Source: Agrobacterium sp. RAC06
GTDB lineage: Bacteria > Pseudomonadota > Alphaproteobacteria > Rhizobiales > Rhizobiaceae
Assembly (NCBI RefSeq): GCF_001713475.1
Contig: NZ_CP016499.1
Span: 2,356,001-2,420,000, forward strand
DNA: 64,000 nt
Direction of reading: 5' to 3'
Shown here piece after piece: positions 48,903 through 58,010 of this stretch. The first letter of the stretch is position 1. Each line of letters starts with the position of its first letter. Both the position numbers and the translations under genes were made by a program. The notes beneath the pieces are model-generated. The model had not been told where the DNA came from, searched no databases, and saw nothing but the letters and a program-made list of their open reading frames with translations.

Positions 48903-48981
48903 CGATTGCCAGTTGAGTTGACTGGCACCAACCGCTATCTGAAGGCATCGATCCCGACGCCATCCAGAGGGCCAAACCGGT

Positions 48982-49917
48982 ATGAGCATTACCCATCTCG
49001 TCACCCATAGTGGCGGCTTCCATGCCGACGAACTGCTGTCGTCCGTCATCCTCTCGCGGCTTTACCCAGACGCACAGATCGTGCGCAGCCGCGCGCCAGA
49101 CTGGATTACTCCGGCATCCGATCGGATCATCTACGATGTTGGCGGCGCCTATGACGCCGAAGCGCAGATCTTCGACCATCATCAGCGCGGCGCACCGCTT
49201 CGCGACGACGGTCAGCCCTACAGCTCCTTCGGGCTCATCTGGAAGCATTATGGGCGCGCCTATCTTGCGGCCATGGGTCTGCCGGCCGATCATATCGAGG
49301 CGATCCACCAGGGCTTCGATGCGAAGTTCGTGCTGCCGGTCGACCTGATGGACAATGGCGCGCTCAGCCCGGCAACGGCCGGACCACTGGCCGATCTCAC
49401 CCTGCCGAGCCTCCTCGAAACGCTGAAGCCCGTTTTCGACAACAAGGAGCCCGGCGCCGACGATCGCGGCTTCCAGTCTGCCCTTTCGATTGCACGGATG
49501 ATCGTCGAAGCCGCCATCGGCCAGCGTGCGGCCAAGCTGCGTGCAGAGACCATGGTGCTGGAAGCGATCGCAGCGACAGGCGAAGGTCGCGTCCTGGAAT
49601 TGCCGATGGGCATGCCATTCCGCCCGGCCATCGTCAAGGCAGGCGCCGACCATCTGCTCTTCGTCATTCACCCGCGCGACAAGGACTGGTGCATTACCGG
49701 GATCCGCAAGGCGGAAGGCAGTTTCGAGCAGCGCGCGGACCTGCCCGCTGCCTGGGCAGGTTTGAGCAATGGCGATCTGGAGGCCGTCTGCGGTGTGAAG
49801 GGTGCCACCTTCTGTCACAACGGCCGCTTCATCGCGGCGGCAAATTCGCGTAACGCGATCCTCGACATGGCGGAAATCGCGGTCGAGCAGGTAATCGGCG
49901 ATCGCCCGGCATCATAA
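48982..49917 (+). CDS. MYG1-family DHH-like hydrolase/exonuclease
   Basis: 311 residues with the metal-binding motifs of the MYG1/UPF0160 family: VTHSGGFHADELLSS at 7-21, IIYDVGGAYD, IFDHHQRGAP, and the C-terminal half with FVIHPRDKDWCITGIRK and ATFCHNGRFIAAA. Eukaryotic MYG1 is a 3'-5' RNA exonuclease; bacterial roles are not established. Convergent with hslO. Confidence 0.88.
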   Translation: MSITHLVTHSGGFHADELLSSVILSRLYPDAQIVRSRAPDWITPASDRIIYDVGGAYDAEAQIFDHHQRGAPLRDDGQPYSSFGLIWKHYGRAYLAAMGLPADHIEAIHQGFDAKFVLPVDLMDNGALSPATAGPLADLTLPSLLETLKPVFDNKEPGADDRGFQSALSIARMIVEAAIGQRAAKLRAETMVLEAIAATGEGRVLELPMGMPFRPAIVKAGADHLLFVIHPRDKDWCITGIRKAEGSFEQRADLPAAWAGLSNGDLEAVCGVKGATFCHNGRFIAAANSRNAILDMAEIAVEQVIGDRPAS

Positions 49918-49963
49918 GAAGCGTGGGCCTTATCGGCGCCCGCTACGCTCTACACAAAGAAAC

Positions 49964-49986
49964 GGCCGGATCACTCCGGCCTTCTC
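49964..49986. terminator. intrinsic terminator between MYG1-family gene and hslO
   Basis: GGCCGGA (49964-49970) pairs with TCCGGCC (49975-49981), loop TCAC, followed by TTCTC on the plus side and preceded by AAAGAAA, so weakly bidirectional. Confidence 0.65.
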
Positions 49987-50006
49987 ATCTTCAGCGTTTC
50001 ACTGGA

Positions 50007-50996
50007 TCAAGCCGGCGTCAGCTCTCCCGGCTCGAAATCATAGTTGGTCGAGCAGAATTCGCAGGTCACAGTGATCGTGCCGTCTTCGGTGCTCGCCTCG
50101 ATCTCTTCAGCGGAGAAGCCTTGGAGAACCCCCTTCAGGCGCTCGCGCGAGCAACTGCAGCGGTCGTAAACCGCCTGTGGCTCGTAAGCCCGCACACCCC
50201 GCTCGTGGAAGAGGCGGAACAGCAGCCGTTCGATGCCCACCTGCGGATCGGTCAGTTCGTCGGCATGGATCGTCTCGACCAGCATGCGGGCCTCATCCCA
50301 GGCATCGTCGCCGTGCAAATCGGCATCCCGGTCGTCGCCGTCTCCACCGTGCAGATCCGGCTGGCGCATCCGCTCCGGCGCATCCGGCAGGAACTGGGCG
50401 ATGAGACCACCGGCCCGCCATGTGCGACGTGGCTTGCCGTCTGGATCCCGATCGAAGAGTTCGGCGGCTCCCAGGCGTACGCGTGTCGGGATCTGTTCCG
50501 ACTGGCGGAAGTAGACGCCGGCAATGTCTTCCAGCGACGTTCCGTCGAGCGGCACAATACCCTGATAAGGCTGCATGAAGGAGCCCTGATCAATGGTAAA
50601 GGCAAGCACGCCTTCGCCGAGGAGCTCCTCGGGCGAAGCACGACCGGCCGCGACTGCATCGGCCACTGCCTGCTCGTCGAAGCGGGCATAGGCGCGCACG
50701 TTTTCAGGCGAGCTGAAATCGGCAACCAGCAGGTCGACCGGGCCATCGCCCTTGGTCTGGACCGTGAACTTGCCCTCGAACTTCAGCGATGTGCCGATCA
50801 ACACCGTCAAGACTATGGCTTCGGCGAGAAGCCGCGCGACCGGCGCCGGATAGGCGTGACGGTCGAGAATGGAATTGATCAGCGGTCCGAGCTGGACCGC
50901 GCGGCCGCGCACGTCGAGGCCCTCCACCTGGAAGGGAACCACACGATCGTCACCGGCGAAACCGAATTCGCCGAGTTCTGCTTGTCTCATCGACAT
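50007..50996 (-). CDS. hslO: Hsp33 redox-regulated chaperone
   Basis: Holdase chaperone switched on by oxidation. 329 residues with the Hsp33 N-domain (LLAEAIVLTVLIGTSLKFEGKFTVQTKGDGPV) and the zinc centre C280-x-C282 and C312-xx-C315 (CSC and CEFC). The linker region near 215-230 is acidic and histidine-rich (DGDDRDADLHGDD). Located downstream of argF on the same strand with a 119-base gap; may have its own promoter. Confidence 0.95.
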   Translation of the reverse strand: MSMRQAELGEFGFAGDDRVVPFQVEGLDVRGRAVQLGPLINSILDRHAYPAPVARLLAEAIVLTVLIGTSLKFEGKFTVQTKGDGPVDLLVADFSSPENVRAYARFDEQAVADAVAAGRASPEELLGEGVLAFTIDQGSFMQPYQGIVPLDGTSLEDIAGVYFRQSEQIPTRVRLGAAELFDRDPDGKPRRTWRAGGLIAQFLPDAPERMRQPDLHGGDGDDRDADLHGDDAWDEARMLVETIHADELTDPQVGIERLLFRLFHERGVRAYEPQAVYDRCSCSRERLKGVLQGFSAEEIEASTEDGTITVTCEFCSTNYDFEPGELTPA

Positions 50997-51115
50997 GAAT
51001 GTACTCCCGGCACTTGAAGCGCCAAACGCTGGGCCCGAGCGGCCCGATCAGAAACGGCACAGATGGGATCACCGGTGCCAAAGGTCAAGTCGGGCGCCGA
51101 AACCCCTGCCCGGCC

Positions 51116-52033
51116 TCAGATCGCGCCGAGGCACCAGGCAAGGATCGACTTCTGCGCATGCAGGCGGTTCTCGGCCTCGTCGAAGACCACCGACTGCGCG
51201 CCATCGATCACCTCGTCGGTGACTTCTTCGCCGCGATGGGCCGGCAGGCAGTGCAGGAAGAGGGCCTCGTCCTTCGCCTTCTTCATCAGTTCCGCATTGA
51301 CCTGGAAAGGCTGGAAGACGTTATGGCCACGTGCCTTGTGCTCCTGGTTCATCGACACCCAGGTATCAGTGATCACGGCGTCAACGCCGGCGACCGCACG
51401 ATCGGCATCATGGCACAGCATGATCTCGCCGCCGTTATTGCGGGCCCAGTTGAGGATCTTGTCATCGGGCTCGGAGCCCAGCGGCACGGCCATGTTCATC
51501 CGGTAGCCGAAACGGGCAGCGCCTTCGACCAGCGAATGCAGGACATTGTTGCCGTCGCCGGTCCAGGCGAGCGTCTTGCCCGTCACGGGGCCACGATGCT
51601 CCTCGATGGTCATGATGTCCGCCATGATCTGGCAGGGGTGGGTGAGATCCGTCAGGGCGTTGATGACCGGGACCGTCGCATGCTCGGCCATCTCCAGGAG
51701 ACGGGTATGGTCAGTGGTACGGATCATGATCGCATCGACATAGCGCGACAGCACCTTGGCGGTGTCGCCAATGGTCTCAGCGCGACCGAGCTGCATTTCC
51801 GTGCCCGACAGGAACAAGGTCTCGCCACCGAGCTGACGCATGCCGACATCGAAGGAAACACGCGTGCGGGTGGACGGCTTCTCAAAAATCATGGCCAGCA
51901 TCTTGCCGGCGAGCGGCTTGTCAGCGGTGCCGGCCTTGGTCGCCTGCTTGCGGGTCTTCGCGTCCTCAAGAATGCCGCGCAGGTCCCCGGCCGTCATGGC
52001 GGAGAGATCGAGAAAATGCTTGGGAGATGCCAT
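51116..52033 (-). CDS. argF: ornithine carbamoyltransferase
   Basis: Forms citrulline from ornithine and carbamoyl phosphate. 305 residues with carbamoyl-phosphate motif [17 protein letters not shown], the ornithine-side DTWVSMNQE and the catalytic HCLPAHRG. The start at 52033 ([10 protein letters not shown]) is clear; the frame runs open into argD but that part is only a shadow. It begins 14 bases after the argD stop, forming an argD-argF operon. Confidence 0.96.
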   Translation of the reverse strand: MASPKHFLDLSAMTAGDLRGILEDAKTRKQATKAGTADKPLAGKMLAMIFEKPSTRTRVSFDVGMRQLGGETLFLSGTEMQLGRAETIGDTAKVLSRYVDAIMIRTTDHTRLLEMAEHATVPVINALTDLTHPCQIMADIMTIEEHRGPVTGKTLAWTGDGNNVLHSLVEGAARFGYRMNMAVPLGSEPDDKILNWARNNGGEIMLCHDADRAVAGVDAVITDTWVSMNQEHKARGHNVFQPFQVNAELMKKAKDEALFLHCLPAHRGEEVTDEVIDGAQSVVFDEAENRLHAQKSILAWCLGAI

Positions 52034-52047
52034 GAATGGGTCCTGTC

Positions 52048-53250
52048 TTAGGCAGATGCTTGGACTGCGGCCTTGGCGCGGATGTGCTCCGCAGCGTGTT
52101 CGATACGGGCGAGACCGTCGCGAGCTTCTTCGGCGGTCACCGTCAGCGGCGGCAGGAGACGGATAACATTGTCGCCGGCGGGAACGCCGAGCAGATGCTC
52201 GTCGCGCATTGCCAACAAGAGTTCGGTGTTCGGGATCTTGGCCTTGATGCCGAGCATCAGGCCTTCGCCGCGCACTTCCTCGATCACATCTGGGTAACGA
52301 TCCTTCAGCGAGGCGAGACCCTGGCGGAAGACGAGCGCTGTGTCGCGAACATTGTCGAGGAAACCGTCGCCGAGCACGACGTCGAGAACAGCATTGCCGA
52401 CCGCCATACCAAGCGGGTTGCCGCCATAGGTCGAGCCATGCGTTCCGGGTTTCATGCCGTAAGCGGCCTCTTCGGTTGCCAGGCAAGCGCCGAGCGGGAA
52501 GCCACCGCCGATGCCCTTGGCGACCGCCATGAGGTCGGGCGTGATGCCGGCCCATTCATGGGCAAAAAGCTTGCCCGTGCGGCCAACACCGCACTGCACT
52601 TCGTCGAGGATCAACAGCAGGCCGTGCTCGTCGCAGAGGTCGCGCAAGGCGCGCAGCATCTCCACCGGGATCGGACGAATGCCGCCCTCGCCCTGCACCG
52701 GCTCAACCAGGATTGCAGCGGTCGCGTCTGTGATTGCCGCCTTGACGGCTTCGATGTCACCAAAAGGCACCTGGTCGAAGCCGGGCGCCTTGGGGCCGAA
52801 GCCCTCCAGATACTTCTCCTGGCCACCCGCTGCGATCGTCGCGATGGTACGGCCATGGAAGGCGCCTTCCATCGTGATGATGTGGAACTTCTCCGGGTGC
52901 CCCTTGGCGAAGTGATAGCGGCGCGCCGTCTTGATTGCGCATTCCAGCGCTTCGGCGCCGGAATTGGTAAAGAACACGCGGTCGGCAAAGGTCACATCGG
53001 TCAGGCGCTTGGCCAGCACTTCCTGCCCCGGCACCTCGTAGAGATTGGAGAGGTGCCAGACCTTGTCGGCCTGATCTTTGAGGGCGCCGACGACATGGGG
53101 ATGCCCATGGCCGACCGAGGTGACGGCAACGCCGGCGGCGAAATCGAGATAACGCTCGCCACTTTCCGTCACAAGCCAGACGCCCTCGCCTCGCTCGAAA
53201 CGCAGCGGCGCCCGATTATAGGTCTGATAGAGCGGCGTAGCTTCGGCCAT
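52048..53250 (-). CDS. argD: acetylornithine aminotransferase
   Basis: PLP class-III aminotransferase in arginine synthesis (also able to act in lysine synthesis in some bacteria). 400 residues: [50 protein letters not shown], the lysine motif [13 protein letters not shown] and [12 protein letters not shown] 53250 gives the family N-terminus [16 protein letters not shown]; a GTG at 53259 is possible. The upstream region shared with gcrA holds a candidate promoter and a hairpin. Confidence 0.95.
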   Translation of the reverse strand: MAEATPLYQTYNRAPLRFERGEGVWLVTESGERYLDFAAGVAVTSVGHGHPHVVGALKDQADKVWHLSNLYEVPGQEVLAKRLTDVTFADRVFFTNSGAEALECAIKTARRYHFAKGHPEKFHIITMEGAFHGRTIATIAAGGQEKYLEGFGPKAPGFDQVPFGDIEAVKAAITDATAAILVEPVQGEGGIRPIPVEMLRALRDLCDEHGLLLILDEVQCGVGRTGKLFAHEWAGITPDLMAVAKGIGGGFPLGACLATEEAAYGMKPGTHGSTYGGNPLGMAVGNAVLDVVLGDGFLDNVRDTALVFRQGLASLKDRYPDVIEEVRGEGLMLGIKAKIPNTELLLAMRDEHLLGVPAGDNVIRLLPPLTVTAEEARDGLARIEHAAEHIRAKAAVQASA

Positions 53251-53325
53251 GGCTTTCACGTTCCTTCTCGACGATCCGCCCAAGGGACGGCGCGGCCCTT
53301 TGCAGGCCTCGAAACAATTAAAAAT

Positions 53326-53341
53326 GCCGCCTTGCGGCGGC
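53326..53341 (-). other. hairpin with T-run at the 5' end of the argD leader
   Basis: On the minus strand GCCGCC-gcaa-GGCGGC is followed by ATTTTTAATTG. It looks like an intrinsic terminator but lies just at or after the predicted argD transcription start, about 75 bases before the argD start codon. Confidence 0.5.
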
Positions 53342-53347
53342 GCGGGC

Positions 53348-53376
53348 ACTATCGGCATTTCACCCTGCAATGTCAA
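53348..53376 (-). promoter_or_regulatory. candidate sigma-70 promoter for argD-argF
   Basis: Minus-strand TTGACA (53371-53376) is a perfect -35, followed by 17 bases and GATAGT (53348-53353). Transcription would start near 53341. Confidence 0.5.
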
Positions 53377-53687
53377 CGAATTCCATAGGAATCGCAGGAG
53401 TAGGCGCCGATTTGGCCGGCTCGCGCCAGAAGCGTGCGCGACAAGATTCCACCTGTTGCATACTTGACTCACTCGGGAAGCAAGTTGGGGAAAACCGGAA
53501 AATCGATTCCAGATGATTCCCCCGACTCTTGTCACGGAGTCAGCGTGCCACTAGGTTAAATTTCATTAATAGATTGCATGCGGCGGAAGTGCTCACCGAC
53601 AGTAACGAGGCGGTTATGTTTCGAATTCGTTCGAAGCAGGGGTGACGGATTCTGCCATGACAGACGCGAGCGGCGGAGAGAAGTGGC

Positions 53688-54233
53688 ATGACAACTGCGC
53701 AATGGAGTGACGACAGGGTCGAAAGACTGAAACGGCTGTGGGCCGAAGGCCTCAGCGCAAGCCAGATTGCGGCACAACTCGGTGGCGTGAGCCGAAATGC
53801 CGTTATCGGCAAGGTACACCGACTGAACCTTCCGGGTCGGGCCAAGGCAGGCGGAAGCTCGACTGCGGCACGTCCGGCAAAACGTCCGGCGCAGACCCAG
53901 CGTCCGGCGACCTTCCAGAACCGCCCCGCGGCAGCCACGACCACGCGTACCGTGACCCGTGCAGCTGGTGCGACAATGCTGAAGGAAGAGATCGAGGTCG
54001 AGGCTTACGAGGAAGTCGAAGTTCGGCGCCCGCTGAACGTTGTCGTGCCGATTTCGCGGCGCCTCGCCCTGACGGAACTGACCGAGCGCACTTGCAAGTG
54101 GCCGATCGGCGATCCGATGAAGGACGATTTCCACTTCTGCGGCTGCGAAATCGCTGACAGCGCGCCCTACTGCACCTATCACGCGAAGCTCGCCTATCAG
54201 CCGGTGAGCGAACGCCGCAAGGCAGCCCGCTGA
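53688..54233 (+). CDS. gcrA: GcrA cell-cycle transcriptional regulator
   Basis: Alphaproteobacterial sigma-70 cofactor that prefers CcrM-methylated GANTC promoters and drives S-phase genes. 181 residues with the N-terminal DNA-binding region WSDDRVERLKRLWAEGLSASQIAAQLGGVSRNAVIGKVHRL (7-48), a variable alanine-rich middle, and the C-terminal sigma-binding domain (CKWPIGDPMKDDFHFCGCE then CTYHAKLAYQP) with its cysteines. Its own upstream region is dense in GANTC sites. Monocistronic with a terminator after it. Confidence 0.95.
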   Translation: MTTAQWSDDRVERLKRLWAEGLSASQIAAQLGGVSRNAVIGKVHRLNLPGRAKAGGSSTAARPAKRPAQTQRPATFQNRPAAATTTRTVTRAAGATMLKEEIEVEAYEEVEVRRPLNVVVPISRRLALTELTERTCKWPIGDPMKDDFHFCGCEIADSAPYCTYHAKLAYQPVSERRKAAR

Positions 54234-54258
54234 TATCAAGCGAAGCTTAGAGCATTAA

Positions 54259-54282
54259 ACGGGTCCCTCGGGGCCCGTTTTT
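54259..54282 (+). terminator. intrinsic terminator after gcrA
   Basis: ACGGGTCC (54259-54266) pairs with GGGCCCGT (54271-54278, one T-G pair), four-base loop, then TTTTT. Confidence 0.8.
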
Positions 54283-54303
54283 CGTTGCCGCCTGTCGCCC
54301 GCG

Positions 54304-54338
54304 AAAAAGGGCCGCAGCGGACAATCCGCGCGGCCCTT
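54304..54338 (-). terminator. intrinsic terminator after phoB
   Basis: Stem AAGGGCCGC/GCGGCCCTT (54307-54315 with 54330-54338) has an inner extension; on the minus strand it is followed by TTTTT. It ends the pst-pho operon 22 bases past the phoB stop. Confidence 0.75.
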
Positions 54339-54360
54339 GCCCCGTGGTGGGTTCGACTTG

Positions 54361-55044
54361 TCAGGCTTCCATCGAATAGCCGGCACCGCGAACGGTGCGG
54401 ATGACATCCTGCATGTTGGAGAAGTTGAGCGCCTTGCGCAGGCGACCGACATGCACGTCGACCGTACGTTCATCGACATAGATGTCGTGGCCCCAGACTC
54501 CGTCGAGAAGCTGCGAGCGAGAGAAGACCCGGCCAGGCGACGCCATCAGGAACTCCAGAAGGCGGAACTCGGTCGGCCCGAGACGGACCTCGCGGCTCTT
54601 GCGATGCACCCGATGCGTCTCGCGATCGAGCTCGATGTCGCCGCAGCGCAAGACGCTGGACAGAACTTCGGGCTTTGCACGCCGCAGCATGGCCTTGACG
54701 CGTGCCATCAGTTCCGGGGTCGAGAATGGCTTGACTACATAGTCGTCGGCACCTGTCGCCAGACCACGCACGCGCTCGCTTTCCTCGCCGCGCGCCGTCA
54801 GCATGATGATCGGCAGACGCTCGGTCTCGGGTCGGACACGCAACCGGCGGCACAGCTCGATGCCGGAGACGCCCGGAAGCATCCAGTCCAGGATCAGCAG
54901 ATCCGGCACGCGCTCCTGAAGCCGGATCTCGGCTTCGTCACCTCGCAGAATCGTCTCGACCTCATACCCCTCGGCTTCGAGGTTATAGCGTAGGAGGACG
55001 GACAAGGCCTCCTCGTCTTCTACCACGGCAATCTTCGGCTGCAT
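54361..55044 (-). CDS. phoB: PhoB phosphate response regulator
   Basis: OmpR-family activator of phosphate-starvation genes. 227 residues from Met 55044 (MQPKIAVVEDEEALS). The receiver has phosphoacceptor D53 (LLILDWMLPG), T/K switch positions and KPFSTPELMARV; the winged helix includes GPTEFRLLEFLMASPGRVFSR and DERTVDVHVGRLRKAL. It is the last gene of the pst operon, 25 bases after phoU, an arrangement that couples it to PHO-box autoregulation. Confidence 0.97.
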   Translation of the reverse strand: MQPKIAVVEDEEALSVLLRYNLEAEGYEVETILRGDEAEIRLQERVPDLLILDWMLPGVSGIELCRRLRVRPETERLPIIMLTARGEESERVRGLATGADDYVVKPFSTPELMARVKAMLRRAKPEVLSSVLRCGDIELDRETHRVHRKSREVRLGPTEFRLLEFLMASPGRVFSRSQLLDGVWGHDIYVDERTVDVHVGRLRKALNFSNMQDVIRTVRGAGYSMEA

Positions 55045-55069
55045 CAAAAACAAACCTCGCTGGCCAACG

Positions 55070-55783
55070 TCACTCGGTGATCGCGCCGACGGAAGACGTC
55101 AGATCTTCCTTCGGTCGCTCACCTTCCGGCTGGGCGCCGGTGGTCATGTAGTAGATGGTTTCCGCGATGTTGGTCGCATGGTCGCCGATGCGCTCGATGT
55201 TCTTGGCGCAGAACAGAAGATGCGTGCAACTGGTGATGTTGCGCGGGTCTTCCATCATGTAGGTCAGGAGTTCCCGGAACAGCGAGGTGTAGATCGCGTC
55301 AATCTCTTCGTCGCGGTCACGGATCGATTTCGCCTTCTCAGCCGAGCGGGTCGTGTAGACATCGAGCACTTCCTTGAGCTGGGCGAGTGCCAGGTCGGAG
55401 AGATGTTCGAGGCCACGCGCGAGTTTGCGCGGCACGCCGGTCGCCTGGATGGCCACAACGCGCTTGGAATTGCTCTTGCCGAGGTCGCCGACACGCTCGA
55501 GATCGGCAGCGATGCGAAGGGCACCGATGATCTCACGCAGGTCGGATGCGACCGGCTGACGCTTAGCGATCGTAACGATGGCCTTGTCGCCGATCTCACG
55601 TTCCATGGCATCCATGAGCACGTCGTCGGAGATCACCTTCTGGGCGAGGGCGGCGTCGGAGTTGACCAGAGCACGCACGCTTTCGGCGACCATCTGTTCC
55701 GCCAGACCGCCCATTTCGGAAATGCGGCGCATCAGGAACTTCAGTTCATCGTCGAAGGCAGAGTAGATGTGAGAGGAGCCCAT
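55070..55783 (-). CDS. phoU: PhoU phosphate signalling regulator
   Basis: Represses Pho signalling when phosphate is plentiful by linking PstB to PhoR. 237 residues in two three-helix bundles. Start at 55783 gives MGSSHIYSAFDDELKFLMRR; the open frame to 55924 is pstB shadow. Metal-binding E/DxxxD motifs are visible (DAMEREIGDKA; DEEIDAIYTSLFRELLTYM). 46 bases after pstB. Confidence 0.96.
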   Translation of the reverse strand: MGSSHIYSAFDDELKFLMRRISEMGGLAEQMVAESVRALVNSDAALAQKVISDDVLMDAMEREIGDKAIVTIAKRQPVASDLREIIGALRIAADLERVGDLGKSNSKRVVAIQATGVPRKLARGLEHLSDLALAQLKEVLDVYTTRSAEKAKSIRDRDEEIDAIYTSLFRELLTYMMEDPRNITSCTHLLFCAKNIERIGDHATNIAETIYYMTTGAQPEGERPKEDLTSSVGAITE

Positions 55784-55829
55784 GAGAAACGTCCTTGAAT
55801 TTGAGGTGAGCCGAGGGTGACCTGGAGGC

Positions 55830-56630
55830 TCAGCCGAAGCGGCCCATGATGTAGTCCTGGGTGCGCTGGTCATCCGGATTCGTGAACATCTTGTCGGTGT
55901 CGTTTTCCTCGACCAGTTCGCCAAGGTGGAACATGGCGGTACGCTGCGAGACGCGGGCTGCCTGCTGCATGGAGTGCGTCACGATGACGATCGTGAAATT
56001 TTCACGCAGTTCGTGAATCAGCTCCTCGACCTTGGCGGTCGCGATCGGATCGAGCGCCGAGCAGGGCTCGTCCATCAGGATGACTTCCGGGCTGACCGCG
56101 ATCGCACGGGCGATGCACAGACGCTGCTGCTGGCCGCCGGACAGACCGGTGCCGGTTTCCTGCAGTCGATCCTTTACCTCGTTCCAGAGGCCGGCTTTCT
56201 GCAAAGACGTCGCGACGATTTCGTCCATGTCGGCCTTCTTGGCGGCGAGACCATGGATGCGCGGCCCATAGGCCACGTTTTCATAGATCGACTTCGGGAA
56301 GGGGTTGGGCTTCTGGAAGACCATGCCCACCTTGGCACGCAATTGCACGGGATCGACCCGGCTGTCGTAAATGTCTTCGCCATCGATCTGGATATCACCC
56401 GAGACGCGGGCGATCGACACCGTGTCGTTCATCCGGTTCAAGCAGCGCAGGAAGGTCGACTTGCCGCAACCCGATGGGCCGATGAAGGCCGTTACAGCGC
56501 GATCCCGTATGTCGACGTTGACATCCTTCAAGGCATGTTTTTCGCCGTAGTACACCTGCACGCCACGGGCGGTGATCTTGATTTTGGGCTGGTTCACGGA
56601 AGTCTCCGTCAATATGGATGCGTGATACAT
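55830..56630 (-). CDS. pstB: phosphate ABC transporter ATPase PstB
   Basis: Energises high-affinity phosphate uptake. 266 residues with Walker [11 protein letters not shown]-loop [19 protein letters not shown], signature [14 protein letters not shown], Walker [14 protein letters not shown] and switch His in [10 protein letters not shown]. The ATG at 56630 is preceded by AAGGA; shorter starts are possible. 21 bases after pstA. Confidence 0.97.
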   Translation of the reverse strand: MYHASILTETSVNQPKIKITARGVQVYYGEKHALKDVNVDIRDRAVTAFIGPSGCGKSTFLRCLNRMNDTVSIARVSGDIQIDGEDIYDSRVDPVQLRAKVGMVFQKPNPFPKSIYENVAYGPRIHGLAAKKADMDEIVATSLQKAGLWNEVKDRLQETGTGLSGGQQQRLCIARAIAVSPEVILMDEPCSALDPIATAKVEELIHELRENFTIVIVTHSMQQAARVSQRTAMFHLGELVEENDTDKMFTNPDDQRTQDYIMGRFG

Positions 56631-56651
56631 TCGAGGGTGTCCTTCTGGGAT

Positions 56652-58010
56652 TTACCAACGGCGCTCGAAGCGGCGGCGCAGGACAATGGCAAGGATGTTC
56701 ATGACCAGCAGGAAGAGCAGCAGAACAATGATGGCACCCGAGGACCGTTCGATAAAGGCCGGATCGGCACGCGACGCCCAGGAATAGACCTGTACCGGGA
56801 GTGCGCTGGCCGGGTCGAGAAAGCCACCTTCAAACGGCCCCGCCGGATAGTTCGCCACGTAGGCAACCATGCCGATCAGTAGCAGCGGGCCGGTTTCACC
56901 CGCTGCGGATGCGAGGCTGAGGATCGCTCCGGTCATGATGCCGGGCGCGGCCAGCGGCAGGACATGATGGAACACCGTCTGCATCTTCGACGCTCCGACG
57001 CCCAGAGCGGCATCGCGAATGGACGGCGGTACCGCGCGGATCGCGGCGCGCGTCGCAATGATGATGGTCGGCAGCGACATCAACGTGATGACCAGCGCCC
57101 CGACAATCGGGGAGGATGCCGGGAGCCCTACGAAGTTGATGAAGACCGCAAGTCCAAGGATACCGAAAACGATCGACGGCACGGCAGCAAGGTTCGAGAT
57201 GTTCACTTCGATCAAATCGGTGAACCAGTTTCGCGGCGCGAATTCCTCGAGATAGATCGCGGCAGCCACGCCGAGAGGCAAGGACATGATCACCACGAGG
57301 AACATCATGTAGGCCGTACCCATGATGGCGATGCCAAGGCCCGCGGCTTCCGGGCGCAAGTCGGACGCATCAGGCGCCGTGATGAAGCTCCAGTTGAACT
57401 TCGATGCGAGGATGCCAGCTTCGACCAGCTTGTCGGCCAGGTCCAGCTGCGCGGGAGTCACATTGGAATCCCGTTCAGCTATTTCGCGCGTCACGCGACC
57501 CTTGAGATAGCCATCCACGCGGCCTGTGGCGAAAACGTTCACAGTGATCGTCTGGCCTACCAGTGACGGATCGGCCAGGACAGTGTCGCGCAGCCGAGCC
57601 GGAGCATCCTTGGAAATCATGTCGGTGACTTCCTTTCGGGACATGCCCTCGACTGCAATACCCTCTTCGGCCAGATGCTTGACCAGAGATTCACCCAGGA
57701 TGCGCGCGTAGCCGATCGTCGTCACCGAAGCCATCTGCGCCGGATCGCGCGAACCGGTCTTGTCCACGACCGCAGCGTCGATCACGACGGGATAGCTGAT
57801 CGTCGCCTGAACGAATGCCGAAGAGCCGTCACGGATAATGGTGAACAGCATGATCGCCAGGGTGAGCAGCGCGATCACGATCGCGGCGACACCATACATG
57901 CGGAACCGAATTTCTGCTGCATTGCGACGCTTCATCAGCGGGGTCTCGCTCATGAGCGAACTGCCGGCCTGCGGCATTGCGAAAGGAGTGCGATCGATGA
58001 TGTCGGTCAT
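56652..58010 (-). CDS. pstA: phosphate ABC transporter permease PstA, long form
   Basis: Membrane channel subunit, 452 residues, about 150 longer than E. coli PstA because of an N-terminal extension (DUF3333-like) with one membrane helix and a periplasmic domain (about 50-210). The permease core carries the EAA loop near AIRAVPPSIRDAALGVGASKMQTVFHHVLPLAAPG. The ATG at 58008-58010 overlaps the pstC stop by four bases (ATGA), which fixes the start and indicates translational coupling. Confidence 0.95.
   Translation of the reverse strand: MTDIIDRTPFAMPQAGSSLMSETPLMKRRNAAEIRFRMYGVAAIVIALLTLAIMLFTIIRDGSSAFVQATISYPVVIDAAVVDKTGSRDPAQMASVTTIGYARILGESLVKHLAEEGIAVEGMSRKEVTDMISKDAPARLRDTVLADPSLVGQTITVNVFATGRVDGYLKGRVTREIAERDSNVTPAQLDLADKLVEAGILASKFNWSFITAPDASDLRPEAAGLGIAIMGTAYMMFLVVIMSLPLGVAAAIYLEEFAPRNWFTDLIEVNISNLAAVPSIVFGILGLAVFINFVGLPASSPIVGALVITLMSLPTIIIATRAAIRAVPPSIRDAALGVGASKMQTVFHHVLPLAAPGIMTGAILSLASAAGETGPLLLIGMVAYVANYPAGPFEGGFLDPASALPVQVYSWASRADPAFIERSSGAIIVLLLFLLVMNILAIVLRRRFERRW

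Larger units (their letters stand above)
53251..53687. promoter_or_regulatory. divergent argD/gcrA regulatory region with eight GANTC sites
   Basis: This 437-base gap has no convincing coding frame. GANTC (CcrM methylation) sites start at 53389, 53445, 53466, 53505, 53515, 53524, 53537 and 53648; about one would be expected by chance in 264 bases. An AT-rich patch near 53556-53572 contains TTAA-N6-TTAA. Confidence 0.75.

Noticed and set aside
52034..52555. Upstream extension of argF to 479 residues
   Set aside because: It overlaps argD in another frame; [10 protein letters not shown] at 52033 is the normal OTCase start.
53556..53569. TTAA-N6-TTAA before gcrA as a CtrA box
   Set aside because: Spacing is six, not the required seven, and the flanks are simply AT-rich.
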